A DNA stretch of 64,000 nt from Acinetobacter sp. ANC 3813 (lineage in GTDB: Bacteria; Pseudomonadota; Gammaproteobacteria; Pseudomonadales; Moraxellaceae), in the NCBI RefSeq assembly GCF_002135435.1, contig NZ_NEGK01000008.1, positions 1 to 64,000 of the forward strand, given 5' to 3'. Below are positions 44,638-55,700 of this stretch, in pieces. The notes below the pieces were generated by a model. The model had not been told where the DNA came from and did no database searches. It saw only the letters and a list, made by a program, of their open reading frames with translations. Position numbers and translations under genes: made by a program. Numbering within the stretch: position 1 is the first letter of the stretch; every line of letters begins with the position of its first letter.

Positions 44638-44885
44638 GCGCTAACTCCATTAGCATTTTTTAATTAATTTTAAAAACAATCATTTGTTTTATTTATATAT
44701 ATGTTGAAAATTTTAAAATCCACCATATGTAATAGCTGATATTCTAGAGATTAAAAATATAATTTTTCATATCATTTTGTGACTAAATTTATCAATAAGG
44801 GACAATCGTTATCTTTAAAGAATCAAGTTTTAGGTTAACTTCCATCAAAATTTATGCAAAAAAAGCGCTGACTTTAGTATACAGA

Positions 44886-45924
44886 GGCTTTTTTGCATAA
44901 AGGCTTTAGAGATAGATCTTCCCTAAGTTATCCAAATTTAAGTGACAACTCGGGTATCAGGTCTGCCTAATTCCGTAAATCTATTCAAAATTGCCACACG
45001 TGCATGAATTTCATTCACCTGACTTGGAAAACTCCGCGCTGTTAATTTATCGCCTAATAATTTGATGCAATGCATCTTGGCTTCAACCAAACTTCGACGG
45101 TGATAACCAGACCACTTTTTCCAAAGCGATCTGCCTAGCCGTTTGACTGTCTTTAATAATTCGTTCCGCTCTATAGACCTCGCTTGCTGATCCTTCCAAG
45201 GTTTTGCATTCTTTCTAGGTGGAATGATCGCATGTGCATCTCGATCTAAAATGACTTGTCGGCAGTGCTTTGTGTCATAAGCACCATCTGTATAAACAGA
45301 ATCAATTGGTTCATCCAAGGGAATTTGAGCAAGTAAATCTTCGAGTACTTGAGAATCACTGACATTATTTGTGGTGAGTTGTACTGCACGTATTTGCAGG
45401 GTTTTAGGATCTATAGCAATGTGAAGCTTACGCCATTGCCGACGGTATTCAAGCTGATGTTTCTTACGCTTCCATTCGCCTTCACCTAAAAATTTTAAAC
45501 CCGTAGAGTCGATGAGTAGGTGTAACCCATCACGACTTTTCTGATAGCTTATCGCAATATCAATATGCTTTTGTCTACGACAAAGGGTGGAATAATCCGG
45601 AGCTGTCCAATCTAATCTAGAGAGTTTAATCAGGCTTTGAACAAAACCTGTGACCATACGTAAAGAGAGTCGGAATAGTGATTTGATCATTAAGCAGCAT
45701 TAAATCGCTGTATCGGAGTAGGTTTGATTTCGACCTTGCTTGCCTTGTGATTGTGCATACCACTGAGTCTTTGGATCAAACCAAATGGAAATATTACCTC
45801 GGTTAATTAAGGCTCGGTTATAGGATGACCAATTGGTTATACGGTAGATTTTAGAGGCAGGATTATTCATTTTGAAATTATATTGCTGAATAAGCTTTTG
45901 ATGCTAGGTTTGTGCAACAAAGCC
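44886..45924 (-). mobile_element. IS5-family insertion sequence, full length but with defective transposase
   Basis: The element of 1039 bp runs from GGCTTTTTTGCATAAAG to CTTTGTGCAACAAAGCC-type termini (right end TTTGTGCAACAAAGCC). The dinucleotide GA is present on both sides (44884-44885 and 45925-45926), consistent with a 2-bp target duplication. Removing the IS and one GA joins the flanking minus-strand coding frames of the immunity pseudogene without shift. Relics of the same family are at 8685, 12523 and 33996. Confidence 0.88.
44938..45870 (-). pseudogene. IS5-family transposase with internal TAA
   Basis: The reading starts at an ATG at 45870 (MNNPASKIYRITNWSSYNRA), runs 56 codons to SDTAI, meets TAA at 45700-45702, and continues in the same frame with CCLMIKSLFRLSLRMVTG to the end at 44938. 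The total is 310 codons, the usual length. Related transposases have Gln at the stop position (IQCCLM), so one C-to-T change explains it. The DDE core is intact downstream: LLIDSTGLKF, VYTDGAYDT and the terminal Glu region. A product restarted at 45690 would lack the N-terminal DNA-binding part, so activity is unlikely. Confidence 0.88.
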
Positions 45925-46231
45925 GAATATATACAAATGTAAAATCAATCTTTTCCTCTTCCGTCAAAGAAATTTTAAAATGAGTTCATTTCTCTACAAA
46001 AATATCCAAAGATCTCAGCTCTTATGCTAAGGATATGATTTTATTTCCAATTTCAACTGAAACTCTTTCAAAGTCAAATGAATCTTGTTTACCATCCAGA
46101 GTTAGCCACTCAAAACCACATGAATTCGTGTAAGGATAAATAAATCCTTCACAAAAAATAATTTTTGCGTCTTCTGCCATTATTGACCATAAAAGCTTAC
46201 CGATTCTTTGATATATTTGCTGTTCATTCAT
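45925..46231 (-). pseudogene. YezG/DUF600-like immunity gene, broken by two stops and an IS
   Basis: The open part (46022-46231, MNEQQIYQRIGKLLWSIMAE to KIISLA) is followed in the same frame by TAA, then ELRSLDIFVEK, TGA (45986-45988), then THFKISLTEEEKIDFTFVYI up to the IS at 45924. Across the IS the frame resumes as LYTKVSAFFA and stops at 44852. The overall pattern resembles the YezG/DUF600 immunity family. The start overlaps the upstream membrane-protein gene by 8 bases, indicating a former tight operon behind cdiA. The second stop probably replaced a Trp codon. Confidence 0.7.
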
Positions 46232-46772
46232 TTTTAAAATCTGGCTCAGTTATACATTCCTTTTTATCTGGATCGATAGTCAGTAAATAAAGAATGCCTG
46301 TATTCATATCTTTTACAGTAAAATGACACCCTTTATTATCAATCAATTCTTCTTTGACATAGTTTTTACCCTTCAGCCAAAGAAAGCTGAAACTTTGTAC
46401 ATAGTCAGAATATCCTTCATAAATTTCATAGTTTTCTAATAAAGTTTTTTTCCCAAATGGATTTATAATGGCTGTTTTTAAGCCTAAATCTTCAGACTTA
46501 TAGACCAATCTAGAATACATATATATCTTAAATATTCCGGTCATTGGCGTAATAAGAATAAAAAACACTGTAAGCACGAACATAGCTAAATTATCTAAAG
46601 TCTGTTTATTTACTCCCCAAACAATGTGTTTATCAAATCCATAGATATACAGCCCAATAGCGACACTAGCAATGATGAGTAAAACATAAACAGATATCGC
46701 AATCATTCTCTGATAACGATTTTCTTTGATTTTATAAAAGTTAAATTCAAAGAAACCTTTATTTTTTGTCAT
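46224..46772 (-). CDS. Small two-helix membrane protein, candidate CDI immunity protein
   Basis: This 182-residue protein starts MTKNKGFFEFNFYKIKENRY at 46772, overlapping the cdiA 3' end by 14 bases. It has two membrane helices at about 25-47 (MIAISVYVLLIIASVAIGLY) and 66-92 (LAMFVLTVFFILITPMTGIF) and a cytoplasm-like C-terminal domain of about 85 residues. Immunity genes lie exactly at this position in cdiBAI loci, and membrane immunity proteins are known for ionophore toxins. The family is not recognised. A start at 46826 would sit far inside cdiA and adds an unlikely basic extension. Confidence 0.65.
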   Translation of the reverse strand: MTKNKGFFEFNFYKIKENRYQRMIAISVYVLLIIASVAIGLYIYGFDKHIVWGVNKQTLDNLAMFVLTVFFILITPMTGIFKIYMYSRLVYKSEDLGLKTAIINPFGKKTLLENYEIYEGYSDYVQSFSFLWLKGKNYVKEELIDNKGCHFTVKDMNTGILYLLTIDPDKKECITEPDFKNE

Positions 46773-49700
46773 TTTTTTTGCTCTGCTGTTCCGGTAATTT
46801 AGGAGAGTTTCCAGCTGTTGCCGCATTTAATGCCATGGAAGGGATTACAACTGTTGATGATTGGGCAGGATAACCCAATTTTTGCAACTTGGTGCCTGCT
46901 CCTCCAATAATCACTGCGGCGGCTGCATTAGCCCAGTTCATATCGAGTTGCTGATCTTTATCTCTATATTTATTTGATACAAATTGAGCACCCAAATTTG
47001 AAGCCCCAGCTAAGGCAGCTTGCCCTTTAATTGTTTGAAATCCCTTATTTAAGTTACTCACACTACCCGTGGCTGCACCAAATGCTGTATTAGCAATAAT
47101 ACCTTGAACGTCGTCACCTGAAGCAGCTGAGATCCCGCCTGAAATTGTCCCATTCAGCATTGCGCTCTTCACTGTATTTCTTAATGCAGCACTGCCAGCA
47201 ACTTGTTTTGCTGTGTAAAAAACCCATTTTCCGCCTTGGTAAATTCTATAACCAGATCCCAGAGGAGTAACGCTTGCTATTACTACGCTGCCATTAACAA
47301 TAGCTCCGACATAAGCTTCACCTTGGGGATCTCTTCCGCGTAACTCCTTAGATACTTCTTTTTGAAGCTTATCTGAGCTCCACCCTTCCTTAATACCGTA
47401 CTCTGCCAGCGATTGTGCAGACTCCATACGCTTAGGATTAACTGGGAATATTCCCATCTCATTATTCTCTACCGCATTCTGTCCAACAACACCCGCCAGC
47501 TGCGCTTCAAATGCAGAATCTCCAATAGTACCGCCGACGACTGCTCCAATAGCTGCCGTCAAATCACGAATTTGGTTTTTTACACTTTCAGGCAGTAAAT
47601 TCGGCTCGAATTCACCTTTTTCATTTTGGTACTCTTTTTGGTCTATATATTCATTGGTTAAGTAGATCGCTGCTGATTCAGCAGCTACAGCTGCGCTCCC
47701 TCCAGCGACTAGATTGCCGCCATTAATGTAAGCCAATGTCGCACCCAAAATTGCATGAGAGGCTAATTGCGCAGCTGTATTTTTATCTTCGCCATGACCA
47801 TATTTACTGCCAATCATTTGTGCCGCATACGGCGCTAGTGCATTCGTAGCAACCTGTATATCTATTTGTCCGCCAAGTGCACCTGTCACAGCAAGTGTTA
47901 CAGCATTCAACGCACGGCTATTGCCGCCGCCCATACCCCAGTCTTGGTTTAATAAGCTCGCATCTGCATAGCTAGGAGAATATTGTCTTAAATAATCCTC
48001 TTTCTTCGCAGCATCTAAATTTTCATAATGCTCTTTGGCAACTGGATTCTGATTAATTTCATTAAGAATCTTCTGCTTTTCAGCATTTTTTTCTTGTTCT
48101 GCTTTCTTTTGCTGATTTTGATTATAAGTTCGTGCAGCCGCAGTAATCGTAGAAGTGGCATCTGCTACTGTTTTCTGCTGATCTAAAATATCTTGCAAGT
48201 TTGGCAGCGTATCTACCTTACGATTTGCCGATGTAGCATCGCTATATATGCTAAGCGCTTCAACAGTGGTATCTTTTCCGCCAATATTAATTTGGCCAGC
48301 ACTTAAAGTTGCATAAGTGGTACTGCTGTCTTTTTCAGAATCAGACTGCGGCAAACTTGGACTAAAACTTGTACCATCTCTCCAATTGGTATTACTGGTC
48401 GGCTGCGGTGTCTGGGTTGAACTGTCTGCTTTGCCCAATACTGTACCGCCAGATAAGCTGACACTTTTCGCATCATAGGCGCTTTGATTTTCCAGATTGC
48501 TAAACATTAGGCTGATAGCCGTTAAATCATTATTTTCTTTGTTCGCTGTTGAAACAATGGCGCCGCCCTGCAAATCGACACTATCTGCTTTGACATGATA
48601 GCCGCCATCACCTGCAAATAAGCCCGACTGCTCGTTCACACTATTAGATGAACCCTCAGCCTTACTGCTGCTGACATTGCCTGACGCCTGCCATGCAGTC
48701 CCAAATGATGCTTGCACACGACCGCCAGCATTGGTTTGTTTAATTTTTTGATCTGCACTGTCTTGAGTGCTAATCACATTCAATTCACCACCAGCATTAA
48801 CATCAATACGATTTGCTTCGGCTTTTGCACCTTGCAAAGTAGTATCACCTTTACTGTTTAAACTGATATTTTCAGCATTCAAAACGGTTTGCGTATGAGT
48901 ATTACTACTACTGTGATTGCTGCCTTTTCCATAGCCCACTTCTGCATAAATATATGCACCAGTTTGCGCGCCTACAGATGCACCATAACCGATACTTGCA
49001 CCTGCATTGCTATTTTTACCATCTGCTTTCGCTTGGCTTTGACCAGACTCTAAAATAATATCTTTAGCTGAATTCAGTCGAATCGCATCATTTGCAGTAA
49101 CTTGAGTATTTTGCAGATGAATATCACCTGCTGTACTGTTTAAATTGACATCTCTGCCCGCTGTGATTTTATTTTCCTGAGAATTGGCATAACTGCTGTT
49201 TTGCTGGTTGCTGCTCGTACTAAAACCAATACCCGCCTCAGCTTTAAACAATGCTCCACCCTGAATATCGCTATAGCTTTGATAGGCCTGAGCACCTGCA
49301 GCCACAGCTTGCAACGCTTGAGTTCGATCATCGGCTTTGCTTTTCGCTGCTTTGTCCGCACTGCCAAGCAAATCTAATATTGGAGAGCTAATGCGTTTAA
49401 ACAGGCCAACTTTTAAATCTTTAGAAGATTGCGACGCACTGCCACTGTTGTGATTTTCTAAAACTTGAATACTTTTCGCATCAATATTCACATCCTGTTT
49501 TGCCACAAGATCTGCGCTTTGCTGTAGATAATCATTACCCGCCTGAATATTTACATTCCCGTCTAAACTTCCAACCTGACTGCGTTGCTGTTCAATATCA
49601 TTGCTGCTGCTTTGGCTGTTGCCTTTCATATAGCCAAAGAACTGCTCAGTATCTGAAATCTGTGCGCTGCCTATGCCTTTATTACTGCTGCTTTCAGCTT

Positions 49701-52700
49701 GTGACTTGGTATTTTGTGCTGACAGAATATTCACATAACGCGCAGCCAATATATTCACATCACCTTCTGATGCGACCGAACTGGCGATAATATTGACATC
49801 ACCTTGCGTCGTTTGCAGTGTTGATTTCCCCCCTGCAGACAGCTGAGTACCCGTTACGCTATCAATATTGCCTAAACCCTGATTTTTATTGTTATATACC
49901 CCTGCTGGCGCAAATTTATCACGGTTATCAATACTGAAGCCGCTTTGCTTACTTTTAGACGTTTGCGATTCTGTATCTGTGGCATAGCTCAAATGAATAT
50001 TGTCTTTTGCATGCAGCAATGCATCTCCCTCAGCAGAAAGCTGAGCGCCTTGACTACGGATACTGCCTTCAGTGGCAATAATATTCAGATTGCCCTGAGC
50101 CTCAGCTTGTGTCACAACTGCCTGCGTGGTGCTGTAGTTGCTGTTCTGCGTACTTTTTTGACTGCCCCCAGTTACTACGACTGCTGTAGTCGCAGCCTGA
50201 GCGGCTTTATTCACTGCCTCTGCATGCGACATAACTTGACCAACAGCGCTATCAGAAAACTCTGTGTTGTCAGAACTCTTCTTATATGCAGAAACAGCAG
50301 CATCAATCGGGTTATAAGTGATACCTACAGCTAGACCTGAATTTTTACTCTGCACTTGCAATTGCTGATTACTGCTTGCTGTACCCGCATTCAAATCAAC
50401 ATTTTGCCCCTGCAGCGTTAGGTCTTTGCCAGATTGAATTAAGGCCGCTTCTGTAGTCAAATCTTTAGCCGCAGCAATGACCGTATTTCCCTGACCACTG
50501 CTGATGACACTTTGCGTTAATGTTTCTGCTGTATTTTCCTGTTGAATATTAGCATTTGATTTGCCATAGCCTACACTAGCGACGCCATCTGAAAGGCTGG
50601 CGCTAAAGCCTGACTTTTTCTTAATGACTTCTGATTGCTGGGCAGATTGGTTTTTAGCCGCCACAATATTAATATTATTGCCTGCTGTGATATGTGCCGC
50701 ATCATCTGCTTTAATTTGACTGCCTTGCACCGCTATATCACGGCCCGCATCAAGCACAATATTTTTGCCCGTTATATTGCTGGCAACAGCCGTATTCTGC
50801 TGATTCGCATAATAAGTTTGAGTAGATTTTTTACTCAACAAACCGCGGGATTTTTCATAATCCATCGCTTCATAATCTAGACTGGTACTGCCTTCACTGA
50901 TATTCAAATCATTTTTGGCCAAAAGTGCTGTTGTACCATTCTTGCTATCTATATTCACAGCACGTGCTGAAATATCCTGCCCCTGCACAAGCACATTGCC
51001 TTGACTTTGAATCCGTGTCCCTAACTCTTCTGTGCGGCTGTCATTTAAAAAATGCTTACTATCGTTATATGATTTTTCTATTTTTGACAGTTGCACGGTA
51101 TCCAGTTTGACATCGCCTAGTGCTGCAATTTGAGTTGCACCATTAGCATTAACAATTTGCGCACCATTCAACTGCGTATTTCCGCCACTGCGCAGTACAA
51201 CCGTTGTGCTTAAATTTTCTGTATCACTGTTTTGTCCACTTGCCTGTCCAACATATAAGCCTGCAACTCTGCCTACCGTTTCTTTGGTAAAGTAATTTTT
51301 GCCAATGGCGTTCTCTGATTTTTCTGTGCTCGTTGCCAGCGTTAAATTTTCACCAGCATCAATACTTAAGCTTTGACCCGCTTTAATCTGACCGCCTTGT
51401 AGTACGGTGTTTTTATCCGTTTGCAAACTTACTTCATTTGACTGAATACGCCCATTGAGCAATTCTAAGTTCTCTGCTTTTAAATCAACTGCCTGACGGC
51501 CAGCAATGGTTGCACTGCTCAGCACATCACCTTTACTGATAATCGACACTTTTTCAGCCGCAATTAAACTGCCATCACCTGTTAAGTCACCTTCACGGCT
51601 ACGTACATAAACAGCTGGCACTAAAGCTTTTACAGATTCACCATTTGGCAAGCGTACTGTTTTTTCTTCTAGCCATACAATATCTGTAGTTAACTGTGCA
51701 ATTTGTGCGGCAGTGAGTGCGACACCCGCCGTCAAATTAAATTGCTTAGCAAAACTCAAGCCATTATTCATAAGCGCTTTATATTGTGTCTCATTGCTTT
51801 CATAGCCTGACAAATAGCGAAAACCGGTCAGCTGCGCAATCTGATCTTGCACCAAACGCTGTTCATAATAGCCATCGCCAATGCGCTTTTGCATATTGGC
51901 AGGGTTCAGACCTAACGCCTGCACCATATAATCCGAAGACAGCCAGTTTTGATAATTCGCATAAGCAGGATCCGTCTCTAACCAGTAACTGGCTTGGGAA
52001 TCTGGATTAACACTGTACAGTGCATTATTCGGTACTTTAAATGCCTCATCACTCACCGCACGAATTTGCTCATTTTCTGTTTGCTGCAGATTTACTGATG
52101 TATCACTCTGCTGAGTTTTAGCCGCCGTAGCATCTGTATTTAAAGCACCAGATAAATCTTTTCCTGCTTGCTGCGCCTGCTCAGCTTCAGTGCTGTATCT
52201 GATAACTTTATTACTGCCATTTTCAGCTTCATCAATAAAGACGGGCTTGTTTTCTGGTTCAGGCGCAAACACCATATCATCTGTAGCTCGTGCCTCATAA
52301 TGCCCACCCAACTTATTACGCTTCTTTTTTGTAATTCTATAGAATTGCTTTTTCGCATTTTCAAAGACCGTGGTTTCGACCGTCGGCTCTTTAATATGTT
52401 TAATTTCGGCATTTTCAAGGTGCAGAATATTGCCTGCCAAAATTTGGCTTTGGTCATTGCTGATTTTTGAGCTGGCATCAATCAGCAGATTATGCCCGCT
52501 GATGATCTGTGCAGGTGTATTCGCAATAACTTTAGGCACAAATATTTTTTCATCATATTCAAAGCGGTTAAAGACTTCATATTCGCGGCCATCTTTTAAA
52601 GTCAGCACCAAAATATCGCTATTGCGTCCACGGTATCTTGTTGATGCAATATCCTCTAAGGCAATAATCTCTCCTGTACTATGATCTTGATAACCGTACA

Positions 52701-55700
52701 CATGCCGAGTACTGCTCAGCATCGGCACCACATCAAAATTTTCTGAACGGTTCAGCAGTTCCTTGGTATAAATAAATAGATCATTTTGCGCCTCAATCAA
52801 ACTGCTGCCATTGTAAATATAAACAGCCTCACCAATTGCTTGGCCTTGAGTATTCAGCTCACCGCCTATCACTAAATCACGCCCACTGCTGATAATATTG
52901 CGCGAATCATAATCCTGTACATTGGCTTTGTTATTCAACTGCTGTACACCTAAATGCATATCTTGGCGTGATGCTAATACTGCCGCTTTACCTGTTGCAT
53001 CTGCTTCATTATTCAGTGTATCTGCCTGAATAGACACATCTGTGCCATATATACGTGCACCTTGGTTAGTTAAGGTATTTGTACGAAGTTCAGTCCAATC
53101 AGCATTAATTAAGCCCTGGTTTAAAATACGATCTGTAGCCTTCAGCTGCACATGTGAAGCTAAGATTTGCCCAGTAGCCGTGTTTAATAAAGATTCACTA
53201 TTGCTGATCAGCTGCTGGCCCGCAGTCAAGCTGCCACTGTTTTCTATAACAGATGCCTGTAATTTTAAATTATTATCGGCAAAAATTTCCGCGCCTTGTG
53301 CATTACGGATATTTTTGGCTTGAATCTCAGCATCTTTTAAAGACACCAGCTGGCCTGCATTTTCTAAATCTGCAGAAGTAGTGAGTTTTAAAGAATCCTG
53401 TGCGGCTATTAAACCTTGGCTATTATCGAGCTTCAGTTGCTCTCCAGAAATATCTGCACTGTGCTGTGAACTGATCAGACCTTTCTGGTTATTCAGATCA
53501 TTTTCAATATTAAGTTTAGCCAATTGTTCTGCACGCAGCGTACCCTGCGTATTATTTAGAGATTGAGCTTCAATTTGAATCGTCTTTGCATCCAGACCTT
53601 GGCTTTGGGTGGTATTTGTCCCACTATTGTCCACTTTTAAGGCATGAATCGTCAGATCCCCGCCCGCACTAATATGACTTCCCTGAGTAGTAGACGCGCT
53701 ATTGTTCAACGTATCGGCTTTAATTTTTAAATCATTTCCCGACTGCATCAAGCCTGTTTGATTCTGTACTAATTGCGCTTGGATATTCAAATCCGTTCCG
53801 CTTAAAATCTGACCTTGCTGATTTTGCAACTGATCGCTTTGTAGGTCTGTAGCTTTTTGACTACCAATCAAACCTTGCTGGTTTTGAATCTCGGCCGCAT
53901 TTTGAATGCTGATATCTTGCTTCGCCAAAATACCACCCTGTGCACCAGAATTTTGGTTATTTAAAATACCACCATTAGCATCAATCACAAGGCTATCTTC
54001 AGCCTGCAACAGACCTTCTGCATTTTGAATATTTTTACTTTTTAAGCTCAGGGTTTGCGCAGTCAATTGACCTTGCATATTGCTTAACTGAGCCGTTTGA
54101 GCTGTCAGCTGTTGTTTCGCTTGAATCTGTCCATGGGTATTATTCAATTGGGATGATGCCTTTATTGTCACACTTCCCTTTTCAGAAAATATTGCCCCTG
54201 TATTGTTAACAATACTTTGACCATTCAAACTCAATTGCTGCTGACTGGCTATTTCACCTTGAGCATTGTGAGTGCTGGTACTGTCTAAATCGAGCAAATC
54301 AACCGCCTCAATGCTGCCCGATTGGTTATTTAGAACTTGTGCTTTCGCTTTTAATGACTGGCTGGCATAGAGTTGGCCTTTTTGGTTATTGATCGTATCT
54401 GTTTGAATATCTGCTTCACGAACACTCAATTGACCCGACTGATTATTTAGTTCCGCACCACTCAGCGTTAACTTGCCCAGCGCCATTTTCCCGTGATCAT
54501 TGTTCAAACCTGACTGGCTTGTTACATCAATTCCGCCATTGGCTTCTATGCTGCCACTGTCATTATTTAAGTTTTTAACTTCAAGATAGCCTGACTCATA
54601 GGTTTTTACAGGCAGGTCTGATGAATCAGTCACATTTAAACTGCCGCCATCCTGCGCCTGATTCACTGGCTGTTCAGCCACAGGGTCGGTTGTACCGCCA
54701 GTTGAACCCGTACCGCCCGTACTGCCGCCAGAAGATGCTGTTGCAATCACCCCCATTTTACCTGCGGTGTTGCTGATCTTCTCCGCCTGCAACTTTAAAG
54801 CCTGCGCACCCGTTTGCTGAATTTTACCGCTATTACTCAAGCTGTCTGCATCAATGGCAACACGTGCTGCATTGATCAGTCCAGTGTTTTGAATATTTTT
54901 TTGCTGCAGCTTCAGTTCATCAGCGCTGCTGATCGTGCCGCTGTTGTCCAATCTTTGACTCTGCAAAGCAACTTGCGATGCTGCACTGCTGATATTGCCG
55001 CTATTGGCAATATTTTTAGCCTGTACATCCAGCTGGCCTTTATTGGCAATGATATTGCCTGAGTTGACCAAGTCACCGTTGGCATTCAAAGTCATCTGAG
55101 CTGCTGTTGTATTAATTGAGCCTGCATTACGCACACCCAAGCCTTGTTCTGTGCCCACCAAGAAAATCTTGCCTGCGTACATGCCGCCCAGCTGTGCAAC
55201 ATCCAGCGCGAAATCAGGCTTCGAAGTTTGTGTGGAAGACTGGCCGCTCACTGCCTGAACTTGCGGCGCAGTTTGGCCTTTGACTTGAATATCATTTTGA
55301 CCCAGCACTGCGGTCAGCTCATTGGCATACAGTCCAGCATTGACATTCAACGCACGTGCATAAATGTCAGTATAAGGCGTTAAGCTGCCATTGAGGCCTT
55401 TGCCTTCAATGGTCACCTGTCCATCACGTACACGGAATGATTCAAGATAACCCTGATTCACCACGGCTTGACCCGCTGCCAAGCTGAAGCGGTCAGCATT
55501 AATCACGCCGCAGCCGTCACAGACCAAACCCGATGGATTGGCAATCACCACCTGTGCAGACTTGCCCGCCACTTCCAAATAGCCTTTCAGCTGGCTCGGA
55601 TTGCTACTGTTGACTTCATTTAAAATAACTTTGGCTTCACCTTTAGACAGCCAAGGATTGCCCTGCACCCAGCCGCCCAGCTGGGAATGCGTATTATTGC

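Noticed and set aside
45690-45702. Programmed restart or stop readthrough to make an active IS5 transposase
   Set aside because: No slippery sequence or readthrough context is visible, related elements have a sense codon here, and several other genes nearby carry similar simple stop mutations.
53000-55400. Possible CRISPR or tandem repeat array
   Set aside because: The repetitive look comes from the haemagglutinin coding repeats of cdiA; units are degenerate, in frame and without constant spacer pattern.
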